NCBI RefSeq assembly: GCF_001424185.1
Contig: NZ_LMOM01000012.1
Location: 1-64,000, forward strand
DNA from: Deinococcus sp. Leaf326
Lineage (GTDB): Bacteria; Deinococcota; Deinococci; Deinococcales; Deinococcaceae
Length of the DNA: 64,000 bases
Direction: 5' to 3'
Shown here piece by piece: positions 1 to 11,509 of the stretch (position 1 is its first letter; the number at the start of each line of letters is the position of its first letter). A program made the translations under genes and the position numbers. Under the pieces are notes generated by a model. The model was not told the DNA's origin. It did not search any database and saw only the letters and a program-made list of their open reading frames with translations.

Positions 1-341
1 AGTCCGGAGACTGGGATTGATCTGTTGATCCAAGCTTGCGCTTGGCTTGCCTCTCAGAGGCTGTACTGCCAGTCCGAAGACCGGCCTGTGGTCTTGCGAC
101 CTCCCGAGTCTGGAGTCTTCCGAAGAAAACCGCTCGCACACCCTGTCGGATGTTCCTGTCATCGTCACCGATATCAGATTTTCATGCGTCCCAGCGATGC
201 ACCCCCGGATTGCTCCGTCTGCTTTTCGCCTTTGCCCTTTCTCTGGGGCGAAAAGAACTATAAAGCTTGTGCGAATTTCTGTCAAGGCCTGCCACACCTG
301 TCCGTGCCGAGTGAAGAAGTAGGGCGCGCTAGCCTGCCTTC
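1..341. other. Gene-free leading stretch
   Basis: No convincing gene is present. Short open frames here overlap each other in three frames and have no ribosome-binding site or recognisable product. Base composition is visibly less GC-rich than the rest of the window. It contains a 9-bp inverted repeat (222-230 pairing with 247-255, 16-nt loop) and a 6-bp one around 82-100 (AAGACC/GGTCTT). The last 12 bases hold the -10 box of the NUDIX gene. It may be the tail of an upstream transcript, a small RNA or plain intergenic DNA; I cannot tell which. Confidence 0.5.
330..335 (+). promoter_or_regulatory. -10 box of the NUDIX gene (leaderless type)
   Basis: TAGCCT lies 6 nt before the ATG at 342, too close for a ribosome-binding site, so the transcript probably starts at the start codon. 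No -35 box is evident. Confidence 0.6.
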
Positions 342-932
342 ATGACGCGTGAACATCCCAACTGGACCGGGCTGACCGAGGACGAGCAGCAGCCCTGGCA
401 GACCCTGGAAGCCCGGACCCTGGTGGGCGGAGTCCGGACGGTGCAGGAAGACCGCGTACAGGTGCGGCCCGGCGTGGAGACGACCTACCAGTACCGCCCG
501 CGTGGCCCACGCGCCGTATTCGTCCTGCCGGTGACGGCGCGCGGCGAGGCCGTGCTGATCCGCCAGTACCGTTATCCCCTGCGCGCGACGATCACCGAGG
601 TCGTGGCCGGCGGTGTGGAACGCGGGGAGGCGCTCCTCGGCGCCGCCGCGCGCGAGCTGAAGGAAGAGGTGGGCGGCGCGGCCGCGGAATGGGTGGCCCT
701 GCCGGGGTTCTATCCGCAGCCGAGCATCAGCGGGGTCGTGTTCTACGGCTTCGTGGCGCTGGGCGTTGAGCTGGGCGAGGCGCAGAATGAGGATACGGAG
801 ACCATCGAGCGCCTGACCGTGCCGCTTACCGAGGCCTACCGCCGCCTGGAAGCGGGCGAGATTCAGGACGGGCCCAGCAGCCTGGTGATGTGGCACGCCC
901 GGCGGATTCTGGCCGAGCGGGGGCTGCTCTGA
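342..932 (+). CDS. NUDIX hydrolase (ADP-ribose pyrophosphatase-like)
   Basis: A 196-aa NUDIX protein expected to hydrolyse nucleoside diphosphate derivatives; the layout is closest to ADP-ribose/ADP-sugar pyrophosphatases. The Nudix box is readable around residues 88-110 (GGVERGE, then [11 protein letters not shown] with the REL.EE metal-binding glutamates), and the phrase FYPQPSISG follows where the ADP-sugar subfamily has its PSPG-like loop. The start is fixed by TAGCCT 6 nt upstream (leaderless). The next gene overlaps its 3' end. Family assignment is firm; the substrate is an inference. Deinococcus genomes carry many NUDIX proteins. Confidence 0.9.
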   Translation: MTREHPNWTGLTEDEQQPWQTLEARTLVGGVRTVQEDRVQVRPGVETTYQYRPRGPRAVFVLPVTARGEAVLIRQYRYPLRATITEVVAGGVERGEALLGAAARELKEEVGGAAAEWVALPGFYPQPSISGVVFYGFVALGVELGEAQNEDTETIERLTVPLTEAYRRLEAGEIQDGPSSLVMWHARRILAERGLL

Positions 933-1534
933 GCGCGGCCTTCACGACCCTGAATGGGCCACACCGGCACGACGCCCTGATCGAGAACAGCGAATTCCTG
1001 GCTTTTGCGGACCGGGCCGGCACGCCGCAAGACGCCCTGGCCCACCTGGCCGCCGTACGCGCCCGCTACCCGGACGCCACGCACCACTGCTGGGCCTACC
1101 GCGTTGGGCCGCTGTACCGCTTCGGTGACGACGGCGAACCTGGGGGAACGGCGGGCGCACCGATCCTGCGGGCCATTGAGGGACAGGGGCTGGACGAGGT
1201 GGTAGTCGTCGTCGTGCGGTACTACGGCGGCACGAAGCTGGGCACCGGCGGACTGGTCCGGGCCTACGGAGGTACGGCGGCCGAATGCCTGCGCACTGCT
1301 CCCCGGCTGGAGGTCCGGCCCCGCTGCCGCTTGAGCGTAGCTGTGCCCTTCGAGCATCTCAGCGGGCTGTATCACCTGCTGGGGACCTTCGACACGGTGA
1401 GGGGAGAGGAGGCGTATACGGCGAGCGGGGTGACTCTTGAGGTGGAGGTCTACCCCGAGGAGGCGGACGCCTTCGCGGCGGCGCGGCGGCGCTGCGGGAC
1501 GCCACGCGCGGATCGGCACAGGTGGAGGGCGTAG
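890..1534 (+). CDS. IMPACT/YigZ family protein
   Basis: A 214-aa protein of the UPF0029/IMPACT (YigZ) family, which is linked to translation regulation and may bind RNA or ribosomes; the biochemical role is not settled. The signature [13 protein letters not shown] (near residues 80-92) and the following [20 protein letters not shown] segment are diagnostic, and a ferredoxin-like C-terminal half follows. The ATG at 890 overlaps the NUDIX gene by 43 nt. No Shine-Dalgarno is visible, so translation may instead begin at GTG 887 or CTG 929, which overlaps the NUDIX stop codon. It is probably co-transcribed with the NUDIX gene. Confidence 0.88.
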   Translation: MARPADSGRAGAALSAAFTTLNGPHRHDALIENSEFLAFADRAGTPQDALAHLAAVRARYPDATHHCWAYRVGPLYRFGDDGEPGGTAGAPILRAIEGQGLDEVVVVVVRYYGGTKLGTGGLVRAYGGTAAECLRTAPRLEVRPRCRLSVAVPFEHLSGLYHLLGTFDTVRGEEAYTASGVTLEVEVYPEEADAFAAARRRCGTPRADRHRWRA

Positions 1535-1588
1535 AGGAAGACGTATCGGAAGCCTGAGACGAGGGGCTGGGATCTGGACTAGACCGGC

Positions 1589-2488
1589 TCAGCGCTTCGG
1601 GCGGTCCTGTAACAGGCCACTGCCCACTGCCTGCCGGGTGATCTGGCCGAGGGCCTGGATGCCGCGCGCCTTACTCCAGAGGTCGCGGTCGAAGGTGAAG
1701 ACCTTGCCCGACTGCACGGCGCGCAGCCGCAGCCAGATGCGATTCTTGCCCCAGCTGTCCAGTACGTTGTGCTCGCCGGGATTGACGAGCAGTACAAGGG
1801 TCGCGGGGTCGAGGGCCGCGATACCTTCGAGGTCGAGACTGTAGAGGCTGTCCTGCTTGCCCACCGAGGACGACAGGTTGGTGCGGCCCAGCCGGCCCAT
1901 CAGGTCGCCGATGACACTCTCGCGCGAGTGCAGCACGAACAGATTCGAGGGGGGCAGCGCGGCCACGAGCAGCCCCCCGGCTCCCCTGCGGGCAAGCAGA
2001 CGTGACTTGGTCAGGAGCCGGGCCTGTTCGTCCAGCAGACGCTGGGCCTGGGGTTCGCGGCCCAGTGCTCGGCCCAGGGTGCTCAGGGCGCCGAGCTGGC
2101 CCTGGTAGTCGCTGCGGAACACGTTCAGGGAGATCGTCGGGGCGATCCTGGAAAGCTGCGCGTAGATATTCTTGTGCTGGCCCGTGTCGGCCAGGATGAG
2201 GTCGGGCTTGAGGGCCAGGATTTTCTCTAGGCTGGGCTGCGCGCGGGTGCCGACGTTGGGGACGCCCGCGAGCTGCCGGCCCAGGTAGTCGGGCACGTCG
2301 GCCTCGCGCGCCCAGCCGACCGGCTTGAGGCCCAGGGCGGAAACGTCGTCGGCGTAGGCGTACTCCAGGACCACGACGCGCCTGGGGGTGTTCGGCAGGT
2401 CCACGGTACCCAGATCGTGCTTGATGCCCACAGCCCCTGCCGAGGCAGCGAGCGAGAGGCCGAGGAGCGGGACGAAGAAACTCTTCAT
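1589..2488 (-). CDS. ABC transporter periplasmic substrate-binding protein (iron/siderophore FecB/FepB type)
   Basis: A 299-aa secreted binding protein. The N-terminus MKSFFVPLLGLSLAASAGAV is a classical signal peptide. It is followed by the PRRVVVLEYAYADDVSALGLKPVG pattern at the start of the class III (TroA/FecB) fold, and by LKPDLILADTGQHKNIYAQL and an ...LEGIAALDPATLVLLVNPGE segment. It should deliver an iron chelate or similar metal complex to an ABC importer; no permease or ATPase is next to it. I chose ATG 2488 over an upstream GTG-type extension because of the signal peptide and the TAGTTT -10 box 8 nt upstream. It is divergent from dnaE. Confidence 0.85.
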   Translation of the reverse strand: MKSFFVPLLGLSLAASAGAVGIKHDLGTVDLPNTPRRVVVLEYAYADDVSALGLKPVGWAREADVPDYLGRQLAGVPNVGTRAQPSLEKILALKPDLILADTGQHKNIYAQLSRIAPTISLNVFRSDYQGQLGALSTLGRALGREPQAQRLLDEQARLLTKSRLLARRGAGGLLVAALPPSNLFVLHSRESVIGDLMGRLGRTNLSSSVGKQDSLYSLDLEGIAALDPATLVLLVNPGEHNVLDSWGKNRIWLRLRAVQSGKVFTFDRDLWSKARGIQALGQITRQAVGSGLLQDRPKR

Positions 2489-2496
2489 ATCCGACC

Positions 2497-2502
2497 AAAC
2501 TA
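2497..2502 (-). promoter_or_regulatory. -10 box of the binding-protein gene
   Basis: TAGTTT read on the minus strand, 8 nt before the ATG at 2488; no ribosome-binding site fits, so the mRNA is likely leaderless. Confidence 0.45.
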
Positions 2503-2577
2503 CTCGGGATTGAGAGAGGAGGGCCAGTGTCCGTCTGGTCAAGTCCTGCGGCCACAGAAGGCCTGGACTGCCCGGCC

Positions 2578-2583
2578 TAGACT
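2578..2583 (+). promoter_or_regulatory. -10 box of dnaE (leaderless type)
   Basis: TAGACT lies 6 nt before the dnaE ATG at 2590. No Shine-Dalgarno can fit between them. Confidence 0.65.
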
Positions 2584-2589
2584 GTCTGA

Positions 2590-6605
<4,016 letters not shown>

Positions 6606-6609
<4 letters not shown>

Positions 6610-7091
6610 TTCCGGAACCCCTGCGCGCAGAGGCGGCCATCCATCATCTGCTGCTGCGCGAGGGGTTCATGACGGGCCGCGAAGTCGTCGCCTGGGCCGA
6701 TGCCTGGCTGATGCGTCTGGATGACCTGCCCGACGAACTGGTGGACATCAGCCTGAGCCGGGAGAGGGCCAACGACATTCTCGGTGCCCTGAACCGGCTG
6801 GCCCCACCGGGGCTGGATGCCGACACCTTCGGCCGCCTGTGTCAGTTGCTCCATGGACAGCTCGAACGGTCGCCACAGGCTCTGGAGGCTATTACGGCGC
6901 TGCTCTGGCGGGTGCATTACGACGGTGTGGACGGTGCCCGGCCGCTGACTTTTGAGCCCTTGCAGGGGCTGTACATGTTCCGCGAGTACCAGAATCTCAT
7001 TCCTGACGGCTACGTGCACCTGACGCTGGACGAGTTGCGCGGGGATGTGCTGGAGTTTCTGGGCGGGTACGCCCGCAGAGGCAAGGCCTGA
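6606..7091 (+). CDS. Hypothetical protein translationally coupled to dnaE
   Basis: A 161-aa soluble, acidic protein with no family that I recognise. The GTG start overlaps the dnaE stop codon (GTGA at 6606-6609), which implies co-translation with the polymerase subunit. The sequence is mostly helical-looking (AEAAIHHLLLREGFMTGREVVAWADAWL, DELVDISLSRERANDILGALNRL) with a tail FREYQNLIPDGYVHLTLDELRGDVLEFLGGY. There are no transmembrane segments and no cysteine motifs. It resembles small regulatory or immunity-like helical proteins only in general shape. Its coding status is supported by the overlap and by codon use matching dnaE. Confidence 0.8.
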
Positions 7092-7254
7092 GCTTCTCTG
7101 CGCTCGCTCGGCTTATCAGCCGCCGCATCTCCGGTCTACGAAGCGTCCAGCACCGAGGCCAGGGCCAGCGAAAAGGGTAGACACAGGGGGTGGGCTACGG
7201 CTTCCCTAACCCCCGCCTCACCCGCTGACTCCAGGCCGCCCCCAGACTGAGACC
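7092..7254. other. Intergenic region before the coiled-coil gene
   Basis: 163 bp with no gene. CAGACT at 7243-7248 stands 6 nt before the next ATG, in the position of a leaderless -10 box but with C instead of T at its first base. No clear terminator follows the gene at 6606-7091. Confidence 0.4.
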
Positions 7255-7830
7255 ATGCTCGATAACATTCTGGACACGGTCCGCCGAGGGGCCGAGAAAG
7301 TGCAGCGCCGGGGCGAGGAAGTGGCCCAGGTGGCCCGGCTGCGGATGGAAGTCTTTCAGCTCGGCCGCGAACTTGACGGCACCTATGGCCGCTTGGGGCG
7401 CGCGTACCACGGCGGCGCGCAGCCCGACCAGATGGCTGAGCTCCAGACCGAGATCCGCCGGCTGGAGGCCGAGATCCAGGCCCGCGAGCGTCTCATCACC
7501 GAGCTCGGGAGCGTTCCCGACGAGCCGGGGACCCAGCGGGTCGAGCCGGCCTACCCGGTCGCGACGCCGACGGCGACCGCTGCCTCCACGACTGCCTACA
7601 ACACGCCCGCCGCCGTGCCCCACCCCGGCCAGGAGGTTCCTTCCATGACCAAGAACGACGTTCCGACCACGCCCGACCCCACCATGCAGCACAGCGACGA
7701 GCGGCTCGTGCCCGGCGACAAGACGGCCAGCCAGGGCAATGAGGCGGCGCGCGACGAGATGGTGCGTCACCGCGAGACCATCGAAGAGGGCAAGGCGTCC
7801 AGCAAGAATCCCGATCCGCTCGATCTCTGA
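7255..7830 (+). CDS. Hypothetical coiled-coil protein with an internal start site
   Basis: A 191-aa protein of unknown function. Residues 1-85 are charged and helical, with heptad-like spacing (MLDNILDTVRRGAEKVQRRGEE, then AELQTEIRRLEAEIQARERLITELG), so a coiled coil is likely. Residues 95-125 are a Pro/Thr/Ala linker. The C-terminal 62 residues are hydrophilic and disorder-like (MTKNDVPTTPDPTMQHSDER...NPDPLDL). A textbook AGGAGG (7631-7636) stands 8 nt before the in-frame ATG at 7645, so the tail could also be made as a separate 61-aa protein. A stem-loop terminator follows at 7889-7908. Confidence 0.75.
   Translation: MLDNILDTVRRGAEKVQRRGEEVAQVARLRMEVFQLGRELDGTYGRLGRAYHGGAQPDQMAELQTEIRRLEAEIQARERLITELGSVPDEPGTQRVEPAYPVATPTATAASTTAYNTPAAVPHPGQEVPSMTKNDVPTTPDPTMQHSDERLVPGDKTASQGNEAARDEMVRHRETIEEGKASSKNPDPLDL
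7631..7647 (+). promoter_or_regulatory. Internal Shine-Dalgarno and start codon
   Basis: AGGAGG, an 8-nt spacer, then ATG (7645) in frame inside the coiled-coil gene. It is stronger than the signal at the main start, which has none. It could make a 61-aa C-terminal product (7645-7830). Confidence 0.5.
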
Positions 7831-7888
7831 TCTGGACGCCGCCGGACAGGCCCGAGTGCCTTCCTGACTTCTGAGCCCCTGAATGACT

Positions 7889-7908
7889 GCCCCCGCCGAA
7901 GCGGGGGC
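7889..7908 (+). terminator. Stem-loop terminator after the coiled-coil gene
   Basis: GCCCCCGC, CGAA loop, GCGGGGGC: a perfect 8-bp stem followed by GTTGTCGT. The T tract is weak. It lies between two converging genes. Confidence 0.6.
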
Positions 7909-7933
7909 GTTGTCGTGGATCTGGAAGCGCTGC

Positions 7934-8644
7934 TCAGCCCGGAGATAGGAGCTCGGCGCCGTGTGTCCGCAGCCAGGCCCGCTGTTCACGGTGCCCGGGC
8001 CTCAGGCGGGCGACATGCGCCCAGTAGCGCGGCGAGTGGTTGAGTTCCAGCAGGTGGGCGGCCTCGTGCAGCGCCACGTACTCCAGCACGGGCAGCGGCG
8101 CGGCGCTCAGCGCCCAGTGGAGCCGGATGTCGCCGCGCGCTGTGCAGCTGCCCCAGCGGCTGCGCGTATCACTGACTTGCACCGTACCCAGACGGTCCAG
8201 GGCCCCCAGCTGCGTGGCGAAGTCACGGACCAGCCGCTTGTACGGCTCCGGCGTGGCCGCGCGCCGCCACGCCCGGACCTGCGCCGCCAGCCCCGCAGGG
8301 TCGGCGGCCGGGAGACGCAGGTCGTCACCCACCCGCTCGGGTCGCAGCAGATCGCTGACCACACGGAGTGTCAGGGGCTCGCCCATAAAGAAGACGACCG
8401 AGCCGTCGCCCGGTGCCGGAGCTGGGGGCGCGGAGGCGGCCTGGGCCTGCCGCTCCAGGTGCTGTGCCAGCCAGCCACTCTTGGCTTCCACGAAGGCGCG
8501 GATGGCGGCCTCGGGCAACTGCGTAGGGGCGTGCGCCGTGACCACGCCGCCGCGCACTTCCAGCGCCAGGGTGCGGCGGCGTCCGCTGCGGCGCACGACG
8601 ACGGTCAGGCCGGCGACGGTGAGGGTGGGCAGGGGAACCGGCAT
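7934..8644 (-). CDS. YgjP-like zinc metallopeptidase (M48/DUF45 family)
   Basis: A 236-aa protein of the YgjP/WLM-like metallopeptidase group. The zinc motif HEAAHLLELNHSPRYW (HExxH plus a downstream H) is clear near the C-terminus, preceded by the family's RWGSCTARGDIRLHWAL signature. The N-terminal half begins LTVVVRRSGRRRTLALEVRGG, as is typical. The substrate is unknown for the family. I chose ATG 8644 over an upstream TTG (8680) that would add 12 residues of low information. The gene is transcribed leftward and converges on the coiled-coil gene. Confidence 0.85.
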   Translation of the reverse strand: MPVPLPTLTVAGLTVVVRRSGRRRTLALEVRGGVVTAHAPTQLPEAAIRAFVEAKSGWLAQHLERQAQAASAPPAPAPGDGSVVFFMGEPLTLRVVSDLLRPERVGDDLRLPAADPAGLAAQVRAWRRAATPEPYKRLVRDFATQLGALDRLGTVQVSDTRSRWGSCTARGDIRLHWALSAAPLPVLEYVALHEAAHLLELNHSPRYWAHVARLRPGHREQRAWLRTHGAELLSPG

Positions 8645-8701
8645 CCACTCAGCAGAGCGCGGTGGGACAGGCGGCGTCAAGGTGCGTGGGGATACGAGAA
8701 A

Positions 8702-8733
8702 GGGCGTGGAGAGCCGGTCTGGCCTCCACGCCC
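8702..8733 (-). terminator. Terminator of the YpfJ-like gene
   Basis: A perfect 10-bp stem (8702-8711 with 8724-8733) with a small inner hairpin. Read on the minus strand it is followed by TTTCTCGTATC. It sits just after the stop codon at 8746. Confidence 0.65.
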
Positions 8734-8745
8734 CTACCGCTCAGC

Positions 8746-9651
8746 TCAGAGCTGGTTGTAGGGCACGTTCAGGGTGTCGCAGTTGTTCGGGTTGCCCGAC
8801 TGGAAGCCCTTGGTGAACCAGTTGATGCGCTGCTGGCCGCTACCGTGCGTAAACGAGTCCGGCACGACGCGGCCCTGGCCGGCGCGCTGCAGGGTGTCGT
8901 CGCCGATGGCCGAGGCGGTGTCGAGGGCCTCACGGATGTCGGCCTGGGTCAGGTTGGCGGCCTCGCTGCCGCGCACCTTGTTGCCCCATACGCCTGCGAA
9001 GCAGTCGGCCTGAAGCTCAAGGCGAACGCTGTAGCTGTTGGCTTCGGCCTCGCTGCGGGCCGCGCGCTGCTTGCGCTCGACCTGATCGGCGATCCCGAGT
9101 TCGTTCTGGACATGGTGCCCGACCTCGTGGGCGATCACGTAGGCGTAGGCGAAATCGCCGCCGCCGCCGAGCTGACGCTCCATCGTGTTGAAGAAGCTGG
9201 TATCCAGATACACCTTGCTGTCCAGTGGGCAGTAGAACGGCCCCACGGCGCTGCTCGCCTGTCCGCAGGCGCTCTTCACGCTGCCGCTGAACAGCACGAG
9301 CCTGGGCTTGGTGTACTGCCGGTCCGACTGCTTAAAGATGCCCGTCCAGACCTGATCGGTGCTGCCCAGAATCCGGTCCACGAACTGGTAGCTCTCGTCC
9401 TTGGTGTCGCTCTGGGTCTGCCCATTTTGCGTCTGGCCATCCTGGGTCTGCGAGGGAGCGTTATGGGTCTGCGTCTGCTGGCCCGAGTCACCGCCGCCTA
9501 GGATCACGCTGGGGTCAATGCCGAAGAACAGCGCCACTACGGCGATGATCAGGCCGCCGATACCGCCTACCGCGAGGCCGCCGCCGGGCAGGCCCCCGCC
9601 GCCGCGCCGGTCTTCCACATTGCCGCTTCCCGGAAGATTTTTCCAATCCAT
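8746..9651 (-). CDS. YpfJ-family neutral zinc metallopeptidase, membrane anchored
   Basis: A 301-aa protein of the putative neutral zinc metallopeptidase family (YpfJ/KPN_02809). The N-terminus has the characteristic [10 protein letters not shown] motif, then a Gly-rich hydrophobic segment (residues 25-48) that anchors it in the membrane. A Gln/Thr-rich spacer follows, then the protease domain with [15 protein letters not shown] (HExxH) and FCPLD/CGQ-type cysteines. [15 protein letters not shown] supplies the third-ligand region. The nearest purine-rich stretch (AAAAGGAG) is about 13 nt from the ATG, longer than usual. TAGACT at 9741-9746 is a possible -10. The peptide substrate is unknown. 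Confidence 0.88.
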   Translation of the reverse strand: MDWKNLPGSGNVEDRRGGGGLPGGGLAVGGIGGLIIAVVALFFGIDPSVILGGGDSGQQTQTHNAPSQTQDGQTQNGQTQSDTKDESYQFVDRILGSTDQVWTGIFKQSDRQYTKPRLVLFSGSVKSACGQASSAVGPFYCPLDSKVYLDTSFFNTMERQLGGGGDFAYAYVIAHEVGHHVQNELGIADQVERKQRAARSEAEANSYSVRLELQADCFAGVWGNKVRGSEAANLTQADIREALDTASAIGDDTLQRAGQGRVVPDSFTHGSGQQRINWFTKGFQSGNPNNCDTLNVPYNQL

Positions 9652-9740
9652 GAGGATGTCAGTGCTCCTTTTGGGTCCTGCGCCGGGCCAGCCGGTGCAC
9701 GCTGGCTTTGCCGGGGCCCCGTTGCGGCGCGGGGAACCTC

Positions 9741-9746
9741 AGTCTA
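9741..9746 (-). promoter_or_regulatory. Possible -10 box for the YpfJ-like gene
   Basis: TAGACT on the minus strand about 90 nt upstream of the start. There is no convincing -35. Confidence 0.35.
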
Positions 9747-9820
9747 GGACTCTGTGGCTGACGACACCTTTAGTGAGAATGCACCGAACGTTGCGAATTG
9801 AGCGCGGGGCGGGCGCTGGG

Positions 9821-10948
9821 TCAGCCGGCGTGAAAGGGACACGCCCCGGCTGAAGCAGGTTCTTCCGGGTCCAGCCAGCGGGGAGACTGGTGGGCGAAGT
9901 TGGGGGCCTCCTCACGGGCTCTGTAGCTGCGGCCCCAGACCGGGGTCGTCGCGGGCGAGAGCGGCGGGATGAGCCACGACCACCGGCCGCGCACCTCACG
10001 CCCAGCCCGCGCTTCCCGTTCCTCGAACCGCCGGAAGTGCCGCGTGACCGTGTGGTGATCAGTGATCTTGACCCCCGCCGCCCCGAAGGAGTGCAGCGTC
10101 GCCACGTTCAGCTCGACGAGCGCCCGGTCACGCCACAGCGTGCGCTCGCGCGAGGTGTCCAGCCCCAGCGCGCGGCCCACCGCCGGCAGCTGGTCATAGC
10201 GGTCGGCATCGGCCAGATTGCGTGCGGCGATCTCGGTCTGCACGTACCACCCGCTGAAGGGCGCGCACGCGAAACTCAGCCCGCCGACCTCCAGGCTCAT
10301 GTCGCTGATGACCGGCAGGGCGTGCCACCGCAGCCCCAGCTCCGCGACAGCGGGGCAGTCGGGATGCGTGAGGGCCACCTCCTGCACGGCCTGGGGCGGC
10401 AGGGTGAACAGCCGGGTCCGTCCTCCTGCCTCAATGGCCAGCGGCAGCACGTCGAAGGCGGTGCCGGGGCCGCCCGCCCAGCCCAGCCGGCGCAGCCAGT
10501 CGGTCAGAGCGAGGTTGGCCGGGTCGCCCACCACACTCTCCGGGTGGCCGGGCTGCCGGTATGCCGCATACCGGATGAGCTGCGGGTTGTGAATCCGCAC
10601 GCCCGGCCCGAACACGCTCATCAGAGGGCGCAGGTGTCCGCCGTGAAAGGCGTCCTCCAAGTGGGCACACAGGTGCGCGAAGACCTCCTCGTGCGCCGTG
10701 ACGTGCCGCAGGTCACGCACCTCCAGCGCTTCCCAGTACAGCCGGCCCACACAGCGCGCCGAGTTGCGCCACGCCACCCGGCCCCCGTGCCTGAGTTCCT
10801 CGGTGTTCAGGGTATAGGTGCCAGTGTGGCTCAGCTCGTCCCCGACGGCACGGAGCCGGGCCTCCAGGCCTTCCAGCGCGTGCTCGGCGTACATCCCGGT
10901 CAGGAACCGTTCCGCCTCACGCTGCACGGCTGGGGGGGTCAGGGTCAT
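9821..10948 (-). CDS. nos: Bacterial nitric oxide synthase oxygenase
   Basis: A 375-aa oxygenase-only nitric oxide synthase, converting L-arginine to citrulline and NO with heme and a pterin or tetrahydrofolate cofactor. The heme-thiolate cysteine is C66 in RNSARCVGRLYWE. The substrate pocket is seen in PFSGWYVQTEIAARNL (arginine-binding Glu), and the C-terminal VTRHFRRFEEREARAG and RGRWSWLIPPLSP segments are family hallmarks. There is no reductase domain, as in other Gram-positive and Deinococcus enzymes, so a general cellular reductase must supply electrons. The start is set by TAGCCT 6 nt upstream (leaderless). In D. radiodurans, NOS has been linked to tryptophan nitration and UV recovery (established knowledge); no TrpRS gene is nearby here. 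Confidence 0.95.
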   Translation of the reverse strand: MTLTPPAVQREAERFLTGMYAEHALEGLEARLRAVGDELSHTGTYTLNTEELRHGGRVAWRNSARCVGRLYWEALEVRDLRHVTAHEEVFAHLCAHLEDAFHGGHLRPLMSVFGPGVRIHNPQLIRYAAYRQPGHPESVVGDPANLALTDWLRRLGWAGGPGTAFDVLPLAIEAGGRTRLFTLPPQAVQEVALTHPDCPAVAELGLRWHALPVISDMSLEVGGLSFACAPFSGWYVQTEIAARNLADADRYDQLPAVGRALGLDTSRERTLWRDRALVELNVATLHSFGAAGVKITDHHTVTRHFRRFEEREARAGREVRGRWSWLIPPLSPATTPVWGRSYRAREEAPNFAHQSPRWLDPEEPASAGACPFHAG

Positions 10949-10954
10949 GGCGTG

Positions 10955-10960
10955 AGGCTA
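10955..10960 (-). promoter_or_regulatory. -10 box of nos (leaderless type)
   Basis: TAGCCT on the minus strand, 6 nt before the ATG at 10948. Confidence 0.6.
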
Positions 10961-11033
10961 GCGCCGCCGCCGCTGCGGGAATGTCCCGCGTGGGGGGGTA
11001 CGGTGCCCCCGGCGGGGGAGAAGAAGTCTGTGC

Positions 11034-11453
11034 CTACTCGCCCTGCAGGGTCAGCACCAGCGAGCGCGCTCCGCCCTGGTCGCGGTGCTCGCACAGGTAC
11101 ACGCCCTGCCAGGTGCCCAGGGTCAGGCGGCCGCCGCCCACCGGCAGACTTAGGCTGCTGCCCAGCACGCTCGCCTTGATGTGGGCGGCCATGTCGTCGT
11201 CCCCTTCCAGGGTGTGCTCGAACGGCGCCCAGCCGTCCGGCACCGCGTGATTGAAGTACCGCTCGAAGTCGCGTCGCACGTCGGGCGAGGCGTTCTCGCT
11301 GACTGTCAGGCTGGCTGAGGTGTGCTGAATGAACACGTGCAGCAGCCCGGTCTGCACCTGCCCGAGCTCGGGCAGAGCGGCGAGCACCTCACGGGTGATG
11401 AGATGAAAGCCGCGTGGGTACGGGCGCAGGGTCACTCGGCGTCGGGTCCACAT
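11034..11453 (-). CDS. YjbQ family protein (UPF0047)
   Basis: A 139-aa single-domain protein of the YjbQ/UPF0047 family. The signature IQHTSASLTVSENASPDVRRD followed by a YFNHAVPDG...HTLEGDDDMAAHIKASVLG block is diagnostic; the conserved histidines and Asp are present. E. coli YjbQ has weak thiamin phosphate synthase activity, and the cellular role is uncertain. The start ATG is 7 nt behind TACCCT, within one arm of a perfect inverted repeat shared with the divergent DUF4403 gene. Confidence 0.9.
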   Translation of the reverse strand: MWTRRRVTLRPYPRGFHLITREVLAALPELGQVQTGLLHVFIQHTSASLTVSENASPDVRRDFERYFNHAVPDGWAPFEHTLEGDDDMAAHIKASVLGSSLSLPVGGGRLTLGTWQGVYLCEHRDQGGARSLVLTLQGE

Positions 11454-11454
11454 A

Positions 11455-11507
11455 CCGCTCAGGGTAGGGGAAGGCCGGACTTCATGGGCGCGCCCTACCC
11501 TGAGCGG
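11455..11507. promoter_or_regulatory. Divergent leaderless promoters inside a perfect 15-bp inverted repeat
   Basis: CCGCTCAGGGTAGGG (11455-11469) is the exact reverse complement of 11493-11507, with a 23-bp spacer. Each arm contains a TACCCT -10 box reading outward: 11461-11466 for the YjbQ gene (7 nt to ATG) and 11496-11501 for the DUF4403 gene (8 nt to ATG). A dimeric regulator could bind both arms, or the symmetry may come from promoter duplication. Confidence 0.6.
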
Positions 11508-11509
11508 CG

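Noticed and set aside
25..345. Three overlapping short frames at the left edge
   Set aside because: Mutually overlapping frames, no start signals, no recognisable protein.
10975..11020. GC-rich hairpins between nos and the YjbQ gene
   Set aside because: GCGGGA/TCCCGC and GGGGG/CCCCC pairings exist but without a T tract or clear position; too weak to call.
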